A DNA stretch of 64,000 nucleotides, from positions 575,975-639,974 of the forward strand of contig DEXE01000006.1 in assembly GCA_002363955.1 (NCBI GenBank), in the 5' to 3' direction. Below the pieces are notes generated by a model. The model made no database searches, had not been told where the DNA came from, and saw nothing but the letters and a program-made list of their open reading frames with translations. Below, piece by piece: positions 55,584 through 63,914 of this stretch. The position numbers and the translations under genes were made by a program. Origin of the DNA: Methylophaga sp. UBA3192 (lineage in GTDB: Bacteria; Pseudomonadota; Gammaproteobacteria; Nitrosococcales; Methylophagaceae). Within the stretch, counting starts at the first letter, position 1, and each line of letters opens with the position of its first letter.

Positions 55584-56114
55584 TCAATTTCTATCCCAGT
55601 CTTTTAAATCGCGCATAGCGTACTTAATCGCACGTTCCCAGGCTTGATCCGTATTGCCCCGAAAATCATAGGATTTACGCTTAATCATTTTGCCGGTATT
55701 AACATCTTTAAATTCGACATGTAATGTTGAAATCAAATGACTCATCCGGAATACATTTGGCACAATAACCATCTCTGCCCCAAGCTCTTTCGCCAATGTA
55801 ATTTCACAACCATTACAGTTATGCAGATCCTGCTTTTCATCAGCGGATTTCACTTTTTCCAGTGAGTCAGCATCATTGATAATAGTAAACCGTGTTTTGT
55901 CCTGTAATTCGGTACGCAGGTGTTCACTGAATTTAGCAATCTTTTCTGCATTCTCGGCTTTATCACCGGTGACGGTACTATCACCAGTAATCAGAATATC
56001 CAGTACCAACGTTTTGTAATCATGTTTTTGATGATCCTCAGCCATGACGACAGCCGTACTGGTCATTAACAGAAAAATCAGAAAATATTTGATAGAACGA
56101 GTCCTAAACAGCAT
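55584..56114 (-). CDS. Secreted DUF2380 protein
   Basis: A 176-residue protein with a signal peptide (about 1-27, ending VVMAED) and a domain fitting DUF2380 (VLDILITGDSTVTGDKAENA, then CNGCEITLAKELGAEMVIVPNV and VEFKDVNTGKMIKRKSYDFRGNTDQAW). Start 56114 is set by AAGGAG seven bases upstream. Function unknown. Confidence 0.78.
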   Translation of the reverse strand: MLFRTRSIKYFLIFLLMTSTAVVMAEDHQKHDYKTLVLDILITGDSTVTGDKAENAEKIAKFSEHLRTELQDKTRFTIINDADSLEKVKSADEKQDLHNCNGCEITLAKELGAEMVIVPNVFRMSHLISTLHVEFKDVNTGKMIKRKSYDFRGNTDQAWERAIKYAMRDLKDWDRN

Positions 56115-56226
56115 GTATAACTCCTTAAAAAAGTGTCTTTCACCATAACAGTGACAAACCACAAGCCAAACAGTTTTTTGACTGCTAACAGCGGGATATT
56201 TGCCCGGATATACGAATGACCGTCAG

Positions 56227-56976
56227 TTAATGCTGAAACTGACCATTTTTCAGGAAAAATAATGTTTGTGATTGCACTGTGGCATTGCTCATAATGAACG
56301 GGTGAGCTTGCTCTACAACCAGAAAATCCTGCATACCTTCCAGCCTGGCATTTTCAATGGAAACCTTGCCATCATCCGGCCCTGGAATCAGTGACGATAA
56401 AATCAGATTGATCGATCGGTTTCCAGTGATAACACCTGACTCAAAAGTCGCAGGTCCCAATTGATTAGGTAATGAATCCTCTGCGGTACCAAGTTGTTTT
56501 CCAGCAGGCCCGTTAATCCATTGAAACAGCCCCCAGGTGCCGAGCTTATCGACTACTTCACTACCCTGATTAGGAGGGGACAGCATTACCACCCTGCCGA
56601 TATGAATATTTTCATATTCAGCAGCTATTTGTCTGACAATAATGCCGCCCAATGAATGGGTGACAAAGTGAATAGCTTTCTCAGAATTGGCAAAACATTG
56701 TTGTATTTCCGGTATCACAAACTCGCGGGTCAACGTCTCAATGCGATGTTTGCGTGATGGATAATCAATATTGCAAACGTTATAGCCCGCTTTGCTGAGC
56801 CGTTTCTGCATTGAGTCCATCGACCCTGCTGTGCGGGCCAGACCATGTAATAACACGACATTACCGGCGCTTTGCTGACCAACAGCAACGGATGGCATTA
56901 TACCGGGGAATATCAGGCATAACACCACCAGCGTTTTTCGAAATAACCAATTGATCTGCATTATCCATTTAAACAT
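56227..56976 (-). CDS. Lipase-like alpha/beta hydrolase, exported
   Basis: A 249-residue hydrolase with an N-terminal hydrophobic signal (about 10-32), the oxyanion motif LLHGLARTAGSM and the nucleophile in THSLGGIIVRQ, followed by MLSPPNQGSEV. The likely catalytic His is near EQAHPFIMS. It overlaps the end of the symporter gene by one base, so it is coupled to transport. Confidence 0.85.
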   Translation of the reverse strand: MFKWIMQINWLFRKTLVVLCLIFPGIMPSVAVGQQSAGNVVLLHGLARTAGSMDSMQKRLSKAGYNVCNIDYPSRKHRIETLTREFVIPEIQQCFANSEKAIHFVTHSLGGIIVRQIAAEYENIHIGRVVMLSPPNQGSEVVDKLGTWGLFQWINGPAGKQLGTAEDSLPNQLGPATFESGVITGNRSINLILSSLIPGPDDGKVSIENARLEGMQDFLVVEQAHPFIMSNATVQSQTLFFLKNGQFQH

Positions 56977-58466
56977 TATGTCGATTTGACGGGGTTAAAA
57001 TTACGGTTCGGTGGGGTTGATTTTGCCATGGCAATATCCTGCCAAAGTTTTTCCACATGTGATTCAACCGGGCGACAATAGCCAGCGATCAGCATGATAC
57101 TCAGTGTAGTTAAAAAACCATATACACCGGGTGTCCAACCATAAGTCTGGATAAATGCCGGATCAATTATGGTTAAACCAAACGAAACAACCATGCCCGC
57201 CAGAAAGCCGCTGACCGCACCAATTTTATTGGCACGTTTCCAATACAAACCGAGTAAAACCACTGGTGATAATACAATCATGCCTTGATAGGTCATCAAT
57301 GCCAGAAACACTAACTGCCCTTCACGAATATATGCACCAATCAAGGCGCCAATGCTCATAAACACCACTGACCAACGCGCGATTTGCAAGGCTGTTTTTT
57401 CACTGATATTGCGATTGATAACCTGAGCCAGATCACCTGAAATAGCCGTCGACATGGCATTTAAAATGCTGCTGACCGTCCCCAGACTCGCTGCCATCAC
57501 CAAGACGGCAAAAAAGCCCAAAGGCCACGCTCCGGCCTGACTATGAATCCAGAACATGGCTTCCTGTGGATTTTGCTGGGCAAAGGGTAAAGGATGTAAA
57601 GCCATCGCCAGCAGGAATAGTAAACCAAACGACAGAATACCCAGGGTCGGTGCGAATAACACCGATTGTTTTATGGTTCGAATGCTGTCGGCAGCGAATA
57701 ATTTGTTATAGACCCATGGCCACATAAAGCCGCCCAGACCACTGGTAATCACAATCGCCATCCAATAATTAGGTGACATGTCCCAACCCGGCCCGGGAAA
57801 GGTTAATGCTTCCGGGCTTTGTTCCAGAATACGCTGCATCGCGCCTTCAATGCCGCCCAGTTGTGTGTAGATGACCCAGAGCAGAATGGCTGAACCAGCG
57901 ATAAGCATATACAGGCCCTGAATAATATTGGCCGTGATAACGGATCGCATGCCGCCGAGTGCGACATAAAACACCACTACAAATATGCCGATAATCATGC
58001 CCAGTAACGGACTGATAAATCCATCGGTGGCATAGTTAAACACATAGCCAATGGTGTACCACTCCATCAGTAACCAGGGCACTGATAACGCCACACCGGC
58101 AAATCCGGTTAACACCCGAATCATATCACTGCGATAGCGCAGTCCTAATAATTCAGACTGGGTGCGGATGTTATATTTTTTACCCCAGATAAAGGATTTT
58201 TCCGCCACCAGATACATTACCAGCATGGTGACTATGCCGTAGGGAATGACATACATGCCAATCATGCCAAAGCTCACTGCAAAGCCGGAAAATACCGTAT
58301 AACCGGCACCGACATACCATGTAGCAAGGAAACCCAGGGTAATACCTAATACACCAATACTATGACTTGCTGTCGCATAATCATTCAGTGTATCCACGCC
58401 CATTTGACGTCGGTTTATCCACAAAATCAGCCCAAAGAAACTGATCAGCATCAGCATTGGAATCAT
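56976..58466 (-). CDS. Sodium:solute symporter (SSS family)
   Basis: A 496-residue transporter with about 13 hydrophobic helices and the SSS patterns ATWYVGAGYTVFSGFA, YVALGGMRSVITANIIQG and GTVSSILNAMSTAISGD. Substrate cannot be told (the family includes solutes such as pantothenate, proline, glucose and carboxylates). Its start overlaps the DUF3311 gene by 4 bases. Confidence 0.9.
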   Translation of the reverse strand: MIPMLMLISFFGLILWINRRQMGVDTLNDYATASHSIGVLGITLGFLATWYVGAGYTVFSGFAVSFGMIGMYVIPYGIVTMLVMYLVAEKSFIWGKKYNIRTQSELLGLRYRSDMIRVLTGFAGVALSVPWLLMEWYTIGYVFNYATDGFISPLLGMIIGIFVVVFYVALGGMRSVITANIIQGLYMLIAGSAILLWVIYTQLGGIEGAMQRILEQSPEALTFPGPGWDMSPNYWMAIVITSGLGGFMWPWVYNKLFAADSIRTIKQSVLFAPTLGILSFGLLFLLAMALHPLPFAQQNPQEAMFWIHSQAGAWPLGFFAVLVMAASLGTVSSILNAMSTAISGDLAQVINRNISEKTALQIARWSVVFMSIGALIGAYIREGQLVFLALMTYQGMIVLSPVVLLGLYWKRANKIGAVSGFLAGMVVSFGLTIIDPAFIQTYGWTPGVYGFLTTLSIMLIAGYCRPVESHVEKLWQDIAMAKSTPPNRNFNPVKST

Positions 58467-58696
58467 TTCAATTCCTCCGCTTCAACCTCAATATCCAAAT
58501 CACCGCTCTGACTCTCAGCCAAATACCAGCACGCCAGAAAAAAAGCACCTAATAACGCCAGACCAATTTGCCATAAAAAAGCAAACGGCAAGCCAAGCAA
58601 ACTGGGTTCAATTCGATTGGCCCAGGTAAAGAAAGTCGGAAAAGTAGCGAGTGTGATGGACGTTAAAATTAATAATATAAAAATAGCCGAGCGCAT
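58463..58696 (-). CDS. DUF3311-type small membrane protein
   Basis: A 77-residue protein with two membrane helices and an acidic C-terminus (DLDIEVEAEELK). DUF3311 proteins precede SSS symporters and are thought to be accessory subunits; here the overlap with the symporter gene is 4 bases. Confidence 0.8.
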   Translation of the reverse strand: MRSAIFILLILTSITLATFPTFFTWANRIEPSLLGLPFAFLWQIGLALLGAFFLACWYLAESQSGDLDIEVEAEELK

Positions 58697-58747
58697 AAAT
58701 ATCCAGGTTTTAATTTATCAATGTGGGGAACAAAAATACTCAAAGTT

Positions 58748-58792
58748 CAGGGCCAGCAATAATTGAGATATTCATCAATTATGCTGACCCTG
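58748..58792. repeat. Long inverted repeat between DUF1097 and DUF3311 genes
   Basis: Arms of about 18 bases (CAGGGCCAGCAATAATTGA and TCAATTATGCTGACCCTG) pair with one bulge around an eight-base loop. On the minus strand it is followed after a few bases by ATTTTTG. It may be a second terminator or a processing signal. Confidence 0.6.
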
Positions 58793-58798
58793 TAGGTA

Positions 58799-58822
58799 AA
58801 ATAAAAAAACCGCTTTAGCGGC
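58799..58822 (-). terminator. Terminator after the DUF1097 gene
   Basis: GCCGCTAAAGCGG stem-loop on the minus strand followed by seven T, six bases past the stop codon. Confidence 0.85.
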
Positions 58823-58827
58823 TTAAT

Positions 58828-59337
58828 TTATGCTTTCTTTTCGATTGCTCCAGCAAGTTTGGCTGATAACAAACCAAACACAGCACCCAGAATCGTGGAG
58901 AGAATAATAATCAAAACCGGATTAGTCATATTCATGGTGATGGCACTCCCGGCATTGGCTGTCTGCAAACCAAACGCAGCGGTTGCGGCATAACCATAGA
59001 CATTGGCAGGCACCACCGATAACAAATCAAATCTTGCCACAATAACCAGGAAAAATACCGTCACAGCAATATAAATAGCTGGTCCAACAGCACCCGGAAT
59101 ACCCAGAGGATTGGTTGTCGCTAATAATAGAGCAATACCGGCGATCACAGCACCATAACTCATACCGACAATGGTTTTTTGTAATGCTGGCATATCTGCA
59201 CCAGTATGAAAGAAACACGCCCAGGCAATAAATCCCGCCCAAACCAGAACAAAACCGGCCAATGGACCTAATGCCAGAAACGCCCAAATGCCACCTAATA
59301 CAGCAATACTAATTGATAAAGCAGTTAACTTTGACAT
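58828..59337 (-). CDS. DUF1097 membrane protein
   Basis: A 169-residue protein with about six hydrophobic helices (for example FLALGPLAGFVLVWAGFIAW and VLIIILSTILGAVFGLLSAK), fitting DUF1097, a family near transporters but of unknown function. ACGGAGAGA precedes the start. A single gene between two terminator-like hairpins. Confidence 0.83.
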   Translation of the reverse strand: MSKLTALSISIAVLGGIWAFLALGPLAGFVLVWAGFIAWACFFHTGADMPALQKTIVGMSYGAVIAGIALLLATTNPLGIPGAVGPAIYIAVTVFFLVIVARFDLLSVVPANVYGYAATAAFGLQTANAGSAITMNMTNPVLIIILSTILGAVFGLLSAKLAGAIEKKA

Positions 59338-59771
59338 ACGTTCTCTCCGTTGATTTTTATAAAAATTAACAACCCGTTCCTCGACAAAACTTTATTTATA
59401 ACTCTATTTTCTTTTGGGTTGCCGGAGTGATAGTAGCCCTATAAATCAGCTGCTGTAAACCAGTTTGCACCAGAGTTGTGCGCAAACTAAGCAAAAACGG
59501 GGCTTTTGGGGATTTAATTTTTTAATTCAGTTACTTAGCCTGACGCAATGATACTTTTTTAAGGATCAACAATATTACTAAAAGTTTTATGAGCTCATTT
59601 CTACAGAAATTTTGATAATAACGGTTGGCCAAAATCAGTTTGTACTTTGATTTTAGGGAGCTATTCGTTATTGTGAACATAATGCTCGTAGCGTGGTAAA
59701 CCATCGTCATTGCTTTTGACAGATAACTTTATTTAGCTATCTGATATTTATTTAATATTTTGGAGTTGCAA
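59338..59771. other. Gene-free divergent stretch
   Basis: 434 AT-rich bases between the DUF1097 and glutamine amidotransferase genes. It must hold both promoters. I see no known RNA motif, tRNA or clear operator. Confidence 0.55.
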
Positions 59772-60467
59772 ATGCAAAAAGTCGCTGTCTTTCAGCATGC
59801 TGATGGCGAATGTATTGGCTCCATGCGACATTGGTTTGCGGACAAACCTTTTCAATTACTCACCTTCCGGCTTGATCTGAATGACCCTTTACCTTCAGTC
59901 GATGAGTTTGACTGGTTATTGATTATGGGTGGGCCAATGAGCACCTATGACGAAACCAACTATCCCTGGCTGATTGCCGAAAAACAACTGATCCGTGAGG
60001 CAATAGAAGTCGGCAGAATCGTCCTGGGTATTTGTTTGGGGAGCCAGTTAATAGCTTCCGCTTTAGACGCTAAGGTGTATCCCAATACCCAACTGGAAAT
60101 TGGCTGGTATCCGGTCAGCAAGACAAATGCAACCGCCAGCTGGATGCCCCAAGATTTAGTGCCTCTGAGCTGGCATGGGGATTGTTTTGAATTGCCGGTC
60201 AATGCCACTTCTTTTGCTTGCAGTGCGATAACCCCTTCACAGGGATTTTTCTACGGCAAACATGTTTGGGCATTACAGTTTCATCTGGAAGCTGAACCCG
60301 GCACGGTAGAAGCATTTCTGGCACTGGAAAGCAATGGTTTAACAGAAGCAGATTATGTACAGAGCAAACAAGTCTTGTTTGATAACACCAATCAGCTGAG
60401 ACAAAGTCAACAAGCGATATTTGCGTTGCTGGATACGTTATATCAGAAATCTATTCCTGATAGATGA
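59772..60467 (+). CDS. Class I glutamine amidotransferase domain protein
   Basis: A 231-residue protein consisting only of a class I GATase domain: nucleophile Cys in LGICLGSQLIA, oxyanion loop MGGPMSTYDETNYPW, and His/Glu in LQFHLEAEPG. It resembles GMP-synthase-like free-standing amidotransferases of unknown partner. TTTGGAG lies about 6 bases before the chosen ATG at 59772; the reading from 59760 (TTG) was not used. Confidence 0.87.
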   Translation: MQKVAVFQHADGECIGSMRHWFADKPFQLLTFRLDLNDPLPSVDEFDWLLIMGGPMSTYDETNYPWLIAEKQLIREAIEVGRIVLGICLGSQLIASALDAKVYPNTQLEIGWYPVSKTNATASWMPQDLVPLSWHGDCFELPVNATSFACSAITPSQGFFYGKHVWALQFHLEAEPGTVEAFLALESNGLTEADYVQSKQVLFDNTNQLRQSQQAIFALLDTLYQKSIPDR

Positions 60468-60612
60468 AAGTGATATTGTTAATACGACTTTCTGAGCTAC
60501 CGTAAATGAAAAATTGAATGATGTATCCGCTTATAGGTAATCATTTATGCTTTGCAAAATAACAAAATTACCTATCGACTAAATCATTATAAAAACGTTT
60601 GTGTATTTATAA

Positions 60613-60646
60613 GCAAAAAAGTCGACCGCTATTACTAACGGTCGAC
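60613..60646 (-). terminator. Terminator of the cupin/torF operon
   Basis: GTCGACCG-loop-CGGTCGAC, an 8-bp perfect stem with a ten-base loop, followed on the minus strand by six T and G. It lies 68 bases past the torF stop. Confidence 0.85.
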
Positions 60647-60713
60647 AAAGGAACACGCTAATGCTCCAGCTGAAAGCGCTTATCAATTATGAATATTTGA
60701 AGACGAATAAGGC

Positions 60714-61589
60714 CTAAAAGGATTTAGATACAGATATTACGTAACGCTCGTCAACAATCTGGTGATTATTATCAAAGCCGTAAAAATCGTGCTCGCCCTT
60801 TTTAATATCAGTGTCGTGATACCTTAAATCGACATTAAAACCGAACACATTTCTGCTGATACCAATATTCCAGTGTGTCCAGTCGAGTTCTTCTTTGCCA
60901 TTTCCATTAGCATCGAGATTTGGACCTTTATTATCAAAAAACTGATAGCCAACCCCACCGGATAATGTAAATCCATTTGGAAGCGAAAAACTGGGATGAA
61001 TCGCAATATTGTGTGATTGCAAATCTTCAACACCAAACCAATCGGTAATGGTAGGAGAATATTCAAGTTTCAAGTTTAGCCTGCCAAACTGTTTATCAAT
61101 ATAGTTGAACATTTCAAGGTAGTTTGAATCACTATCGCCGGGATACACGTATTGGAAAAACATACCGTTGTAGTTGATGCCAGTGCCAGCTATATCCTGG
61201 GTGGTGTAACCAATATAGGGTCCCCAGATGGCATTAATCTTAGGGTTATTGCCCTCTGAATCATTGCCAGGAAATAAGTTGTTAGCCAGATAATATCCAA
61301 GATAAACACCAGTATTATGTGTCCATGTGATCGACCCTTTTAACGATGGTATCTTCCCGTCATTTGTTTCAGATTCACCTCGAAACACATAATCTGAGGC
61401 AAACTCCACCCAGGTTGAGAACTTGCCGCCGAGCACTTCCTCACGATCCAGATACTCGACAAATGCCACTGATTCTTTGGCTGCTTTAGCCGGGCCAACC
61501 TCGGCTTGTCCAGAATCTGCAAAACTGGTCGAGCTGAACACTGTACCCGCCACGAGTAAAGCTAAGTAATTTAATTTAAACGTTTTCAT
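60714..61589 (-). CDS. TorF-family outer-membrane porin
   Basis: A 291-residue protein with a signal peptide (1 to about 24), the family start ASDYVFRGESETNDGKIPSLKGS and a beta-barrel pattern of alternating residues to a C-terminal aromatic (SVSKSF). TorF/Gcw_chp proteins are predicted porins of unknown substrate. Its ATG overlaps the stop of the preceding secreted protein gene (ATGA), so both are made together. Confidence 0.87.
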   Translation of the reverse strand: MKTFKLNYLALLVAGTVFSSTSFADSGQAEVGPAKAAKESVAFVEYLDREEVLGGKFSTWVEFASDYVFRGESETNDGKIPSLKGSITWTHNTGVYLGYYLANNLFPGNDSEGNNPKINAIWGPYIGYTTQDIAGTGINYNGMFFQYVYPGDSDSNYLEMFNYIDKQFGRLNLKLEYSPTITDWFGVEDLQSHNIAIHPSFSLPNGFTLSGGVGYQFFDNKGPNLDANGNGKEELDWTHWNIGISRNVFGFNVDLRYHDTDIKKGEHDFYGFDNNHQIVDERYVISVSKSF

Positions 61590-63130
61590 TTGTTGTTAAC
61601 CTTTTCAACGAGTGAAGCCTGAAGTACTGGCCGGCAGGTAGAGAACTCACTAGGCACCATGCCCTTAACGACATTAGATACAGCAGGTTTCACAAACCCG
61701 ACAGGTGGTTCAGCCGTTGGGAAAGTTACTGTTAGCTCAGCAGGTAGATCCTGACTTTCTGTGTTTTCTATGCCGCGCGAAGTGTTATAGGGGTCACTAA
61801 AAATACCGTAATGACCAGGTTGCATTTTGTAGGTCACTTTTTCTGTCCCCATGCCAGAATTTGCCAAGTATTTATGCGGATCTGTCCAGTCCCGGCCATC
61901 AAGATTGGAATAGAATTTGATATCGACCAACAAGGCATCGCAGAGGGGCGTTACCTCTTCATAGGTTGTTGGCCATGATGACCCACCTGAAGGATCAGGG
62001 TATCTTCCCCAATCTCCACCTTTTAACGGGCATGCGCCGCCTGAGTCATACGCTGCCCTATCCGGATGATGGACACCATAAATGGGTAAGCCTATGGCTT
62101 TTCCAATTTCTCCATTTTCCAGATGAAAGCGAGGTGCTTTTGTGACCGTATTTTTCAGATCATTGGTGTTATCGCCTAATGATTCATAATAAGGCCCAGC
62201 TGGACGCACATAACGATGATCGGCATTATCCTGATTGTCATAAACCGCTGTTAGAAAGATATAAGGTTTGTTAAAAAAGGTTCTTTCAACCAGATAAAAT
62301 TCGCCGTGTGTTTTCGCGGCATCGACTGCTTTCCAGTCAACGTGTAATGAATCTTTACCCTGTTGGCCAACGTTTACCCATGAACGGGCATCCGGGAAAT
62401 GGTTTAGCCGCAGGACTTTTGCGTAATTTTCTTTTACATCCAGACCCGCACGTTTACCTAACGGCCCAATCTGATTTGCGCCCGGCTGGCTGAAGGCAAA
62501 ATCCAACGCCTTTTTGGCATACGGGTAATCGTTACCCGACATAGTGCAATACCAGTTCGCCAAATCAATCGGTTCATGCTGATCATATTGATTATCAAAA
62601 ATCGGATGATTAATCGGCAAATCAACATAGTTTAACTTGCCATCTTCATTAAACTTTTGATCAGGATATTTATAGCCTGACCAGCTTTCATCTGGCAGAT
62701 AATGACTGTAGTTATCCTCAATATGCTGATAATTTTCTGCTGCCAGAATATCTGCATTTTTGGCCAGACCTTCGCCATCTCTTTTCAGGTAAAAACGGAC
62801 GGTGCCATTTTCCTGTATCCGCCACAAACCATGTTTACCTTCCCCAATCATTGTAAAAACTTGCTCAACTACATTGACGAATCGATAGGTAGAGTTGGTA
62901 CTCATGTAGCCCAAATAAACAGGTAAATGCGGAATTTGCGAATGCGTTTTATCCGGACGACCAATACCTAATAAAGCTTTTTGCTTGTTGTCCTCAGTGA
63001 TCAATTGATCGCTGGTATAAAAAAACGGATCGCCACCTGTCAGATCAGTTAAATCTGCTGCAAGAACACCTCCAGCAGCAGTTACCGACAGACTTATTGA
63101 AAGTATTTTGCTCAATTTAATTTTATTCAT
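61586..63130 (-). CDS. Unknown 514-residue secreted protein
   Basis: No family recognised. It has a Sec signal (1 to about 25, ending VLAADLT) and a tryptophan-, tyrosine- and proline-rich mature part (PHLPVYLGYM, FYLKRDGEGLAKNADILA, NWYCTMSGNDYPYAKKALDF, GGACPLKGGDWGRYPDPSGG). At least four cysteines are present, enough for disulfides. Its ribosome site AAGGAG is six to seven bases before the ATG but lies inside a short palindrome. It is translationally coupled to torF and follows the EutQ-like cupin gene, so the three probably act together in the envelope. It could be an enzyme or binding protein; sequence alone does not decide. Confidence 0.7.
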   Translation of the reverse strand: MNKIKLSKILSISLSVTAAGGVLAADLTDLTGGDPFFYTSDQLITEDNKQKALLGIGRPDKTHSQIPHLPVYLGYMSTNSTYRFVNVVEQVFTMIGEGKHGLWRIQENGTVRFYLKRDGEGLAKNADILAAENYQHIEDNYSHYLPDESWSGYKYPDQKFNEDGKLNYVDLPINHPIFDNQYDQHEPIDLANWYCTMSGNDYPYAKKALDFAFSQPGANQIGPLGKRAGLDVKENYAKVLRLNHFPDARSWVNVGQQGKDSLHVDWKAVDAAKTHGEFYLVERTFFNKPYIFLTAVYDNQDNADHRYVRPAGPYYESLGDNTNDLKNTVTKAPRFHLENGEIGKAIGLPIYGVHHPDRAAYDSGGACPLKGGDWGRYPDPSGGSSWPTTYEEVTPLCDALLVDIKFYSNLDGRDWTDPHKYLANSGMGTEKVTYKMQPGHYGIFSDPYNTSRGIENTESQDLPAELTVTFPTAEPPVGFVKPAVSNVVKGMVPSEFSTCRPVLQASLVEKVNNK

Positions 63131-63136
63131 TTCTCA

Positions 63137-63151
63137 CTCCTTCAGAAGGAG
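63137..63151 (-). promoter_or_regulatory. Palindrome covering a ribosome binding site
   Basis: CTCCTTC-A-GAAGGAG. The right arm on the minus strand, GAAGGAG, is the ribosome site of the 514-residue protein gene, so folding of the mRNA would hide it. The function as a switch is not proved. Confidence 0.4.
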
Positions 63152-63221
63152 GATGTTTGCCAGCATTGTTATTATTATTTGCTGTTTTATTTGTTAAACA
63201 TCCGTTGAAATACGCCCTTGA

Positions 63222-63662
63222 CTAAAACTCCGCCCGTTGACCACATGCAAATGCAAGCCCTGAGCTTTCTGTAGAAAAAGTGATGGTTGAGCCGTTAGGA
63301 AAAAACAAAACATCACCCGCTTCAGCAGTCACTTCTTGTTCACCGTCAGAAAAGGTAATGCTGCCTTCGAGCATCATTTTGATGTCGTCATAATCGTAGG
63401 TATAAACAAGTGGATTACCCGCATCGATTTTGAACAAACCACACGAGATCGGTGATTTCGGGTTACCTGAACCCACGATGTCATCAAAAAATGCCGCAAC
63501 GCCCGGTTCTTCCATTGAAGCAAGCTCCATTTGCTGTGCATTTTCAAAAAATTTTAAACGTTTGTTCTCGGTTTCATGCTCAACTGCACCGTGCGCCATT
63601 GCCAAACTCCCCATTGAAAGCCCCAGTGCTACAGCCCCGATCGTTGTAAGTCTGCTATTCAT
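63222..63662 (-). CDS. Secreted EutQ-like cupin
   Basis: A 146-residue protein with a signal peptide (1 to about 22, ending LAMAHGAVEH) and a C-terminal cupin (about 60-140). The core PLVYTYDYDDIKMMLEGSIT, AEAGDVLFFPNGSTITFSTES matches the EutQ fold, but EutQ is normally cytosolic and this version is exported. GGAG lies eight bases before the ATG. First gene of a unit with an unknown secreted protein and a TorF porin, divergent from an XRE regulator. EutQ-type substrates are acetate kinase-like ligands in the cytosol, so the exported form may have a different role. Confidence 0.8.
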   Translation of the reverse strand: MNSRLTTIGAVALGLSMGSLAMAHGAVEHETENKRLKFFENAQQMELASMEEPGVAAFFDDIVGSGNPKSPISCGLFKIDAGNPLVYTYDYDDIKMMLEGSITFSDGEQEVTAEAGDVLFFPNGSTITFSTESSGLAFACGQRAEF

Positions 63663-63783
63663 TTTTAACTCCAAAAATATTTAATTAAGTGCATTCAATG
63701 ATTTAGCCGTATTGATTTGCCTTGCCACATCACTTTCAGGAAAAACCTCCTGCATGCGTTATTAGTTATATTCCTGACAATTA

Positions 63784-63817
63784 TTACCTGTCAAGTAATT
63801 TATTACTTGTAAAGTAA
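63784..63817. promoter_or_regulatory. Paired palindromic operators, XRE/cupin intergenic region
   Basis: Two 15-base near-palindromes TTACCTGTCAAGTAA (63784-63798) and TTACTTGTAAAGTAA (63803-63817), 19 bases centre to centre. Together they also make CAAGTAAT-TT-ATTACTTG. They lie between a divergent XRE regulator and the cupin operon, the expected place for its operator. Confidence 0.7.
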
Positions 63818-63914
63818 TTTACAGTCGATTATAAAGTCCTTAAATGTTCGTGGTAACATGCTTTGCGGCGATTAAACGATTTCAATAACAAGGCCTTAAG
63901 ATTCTGGTATTACG

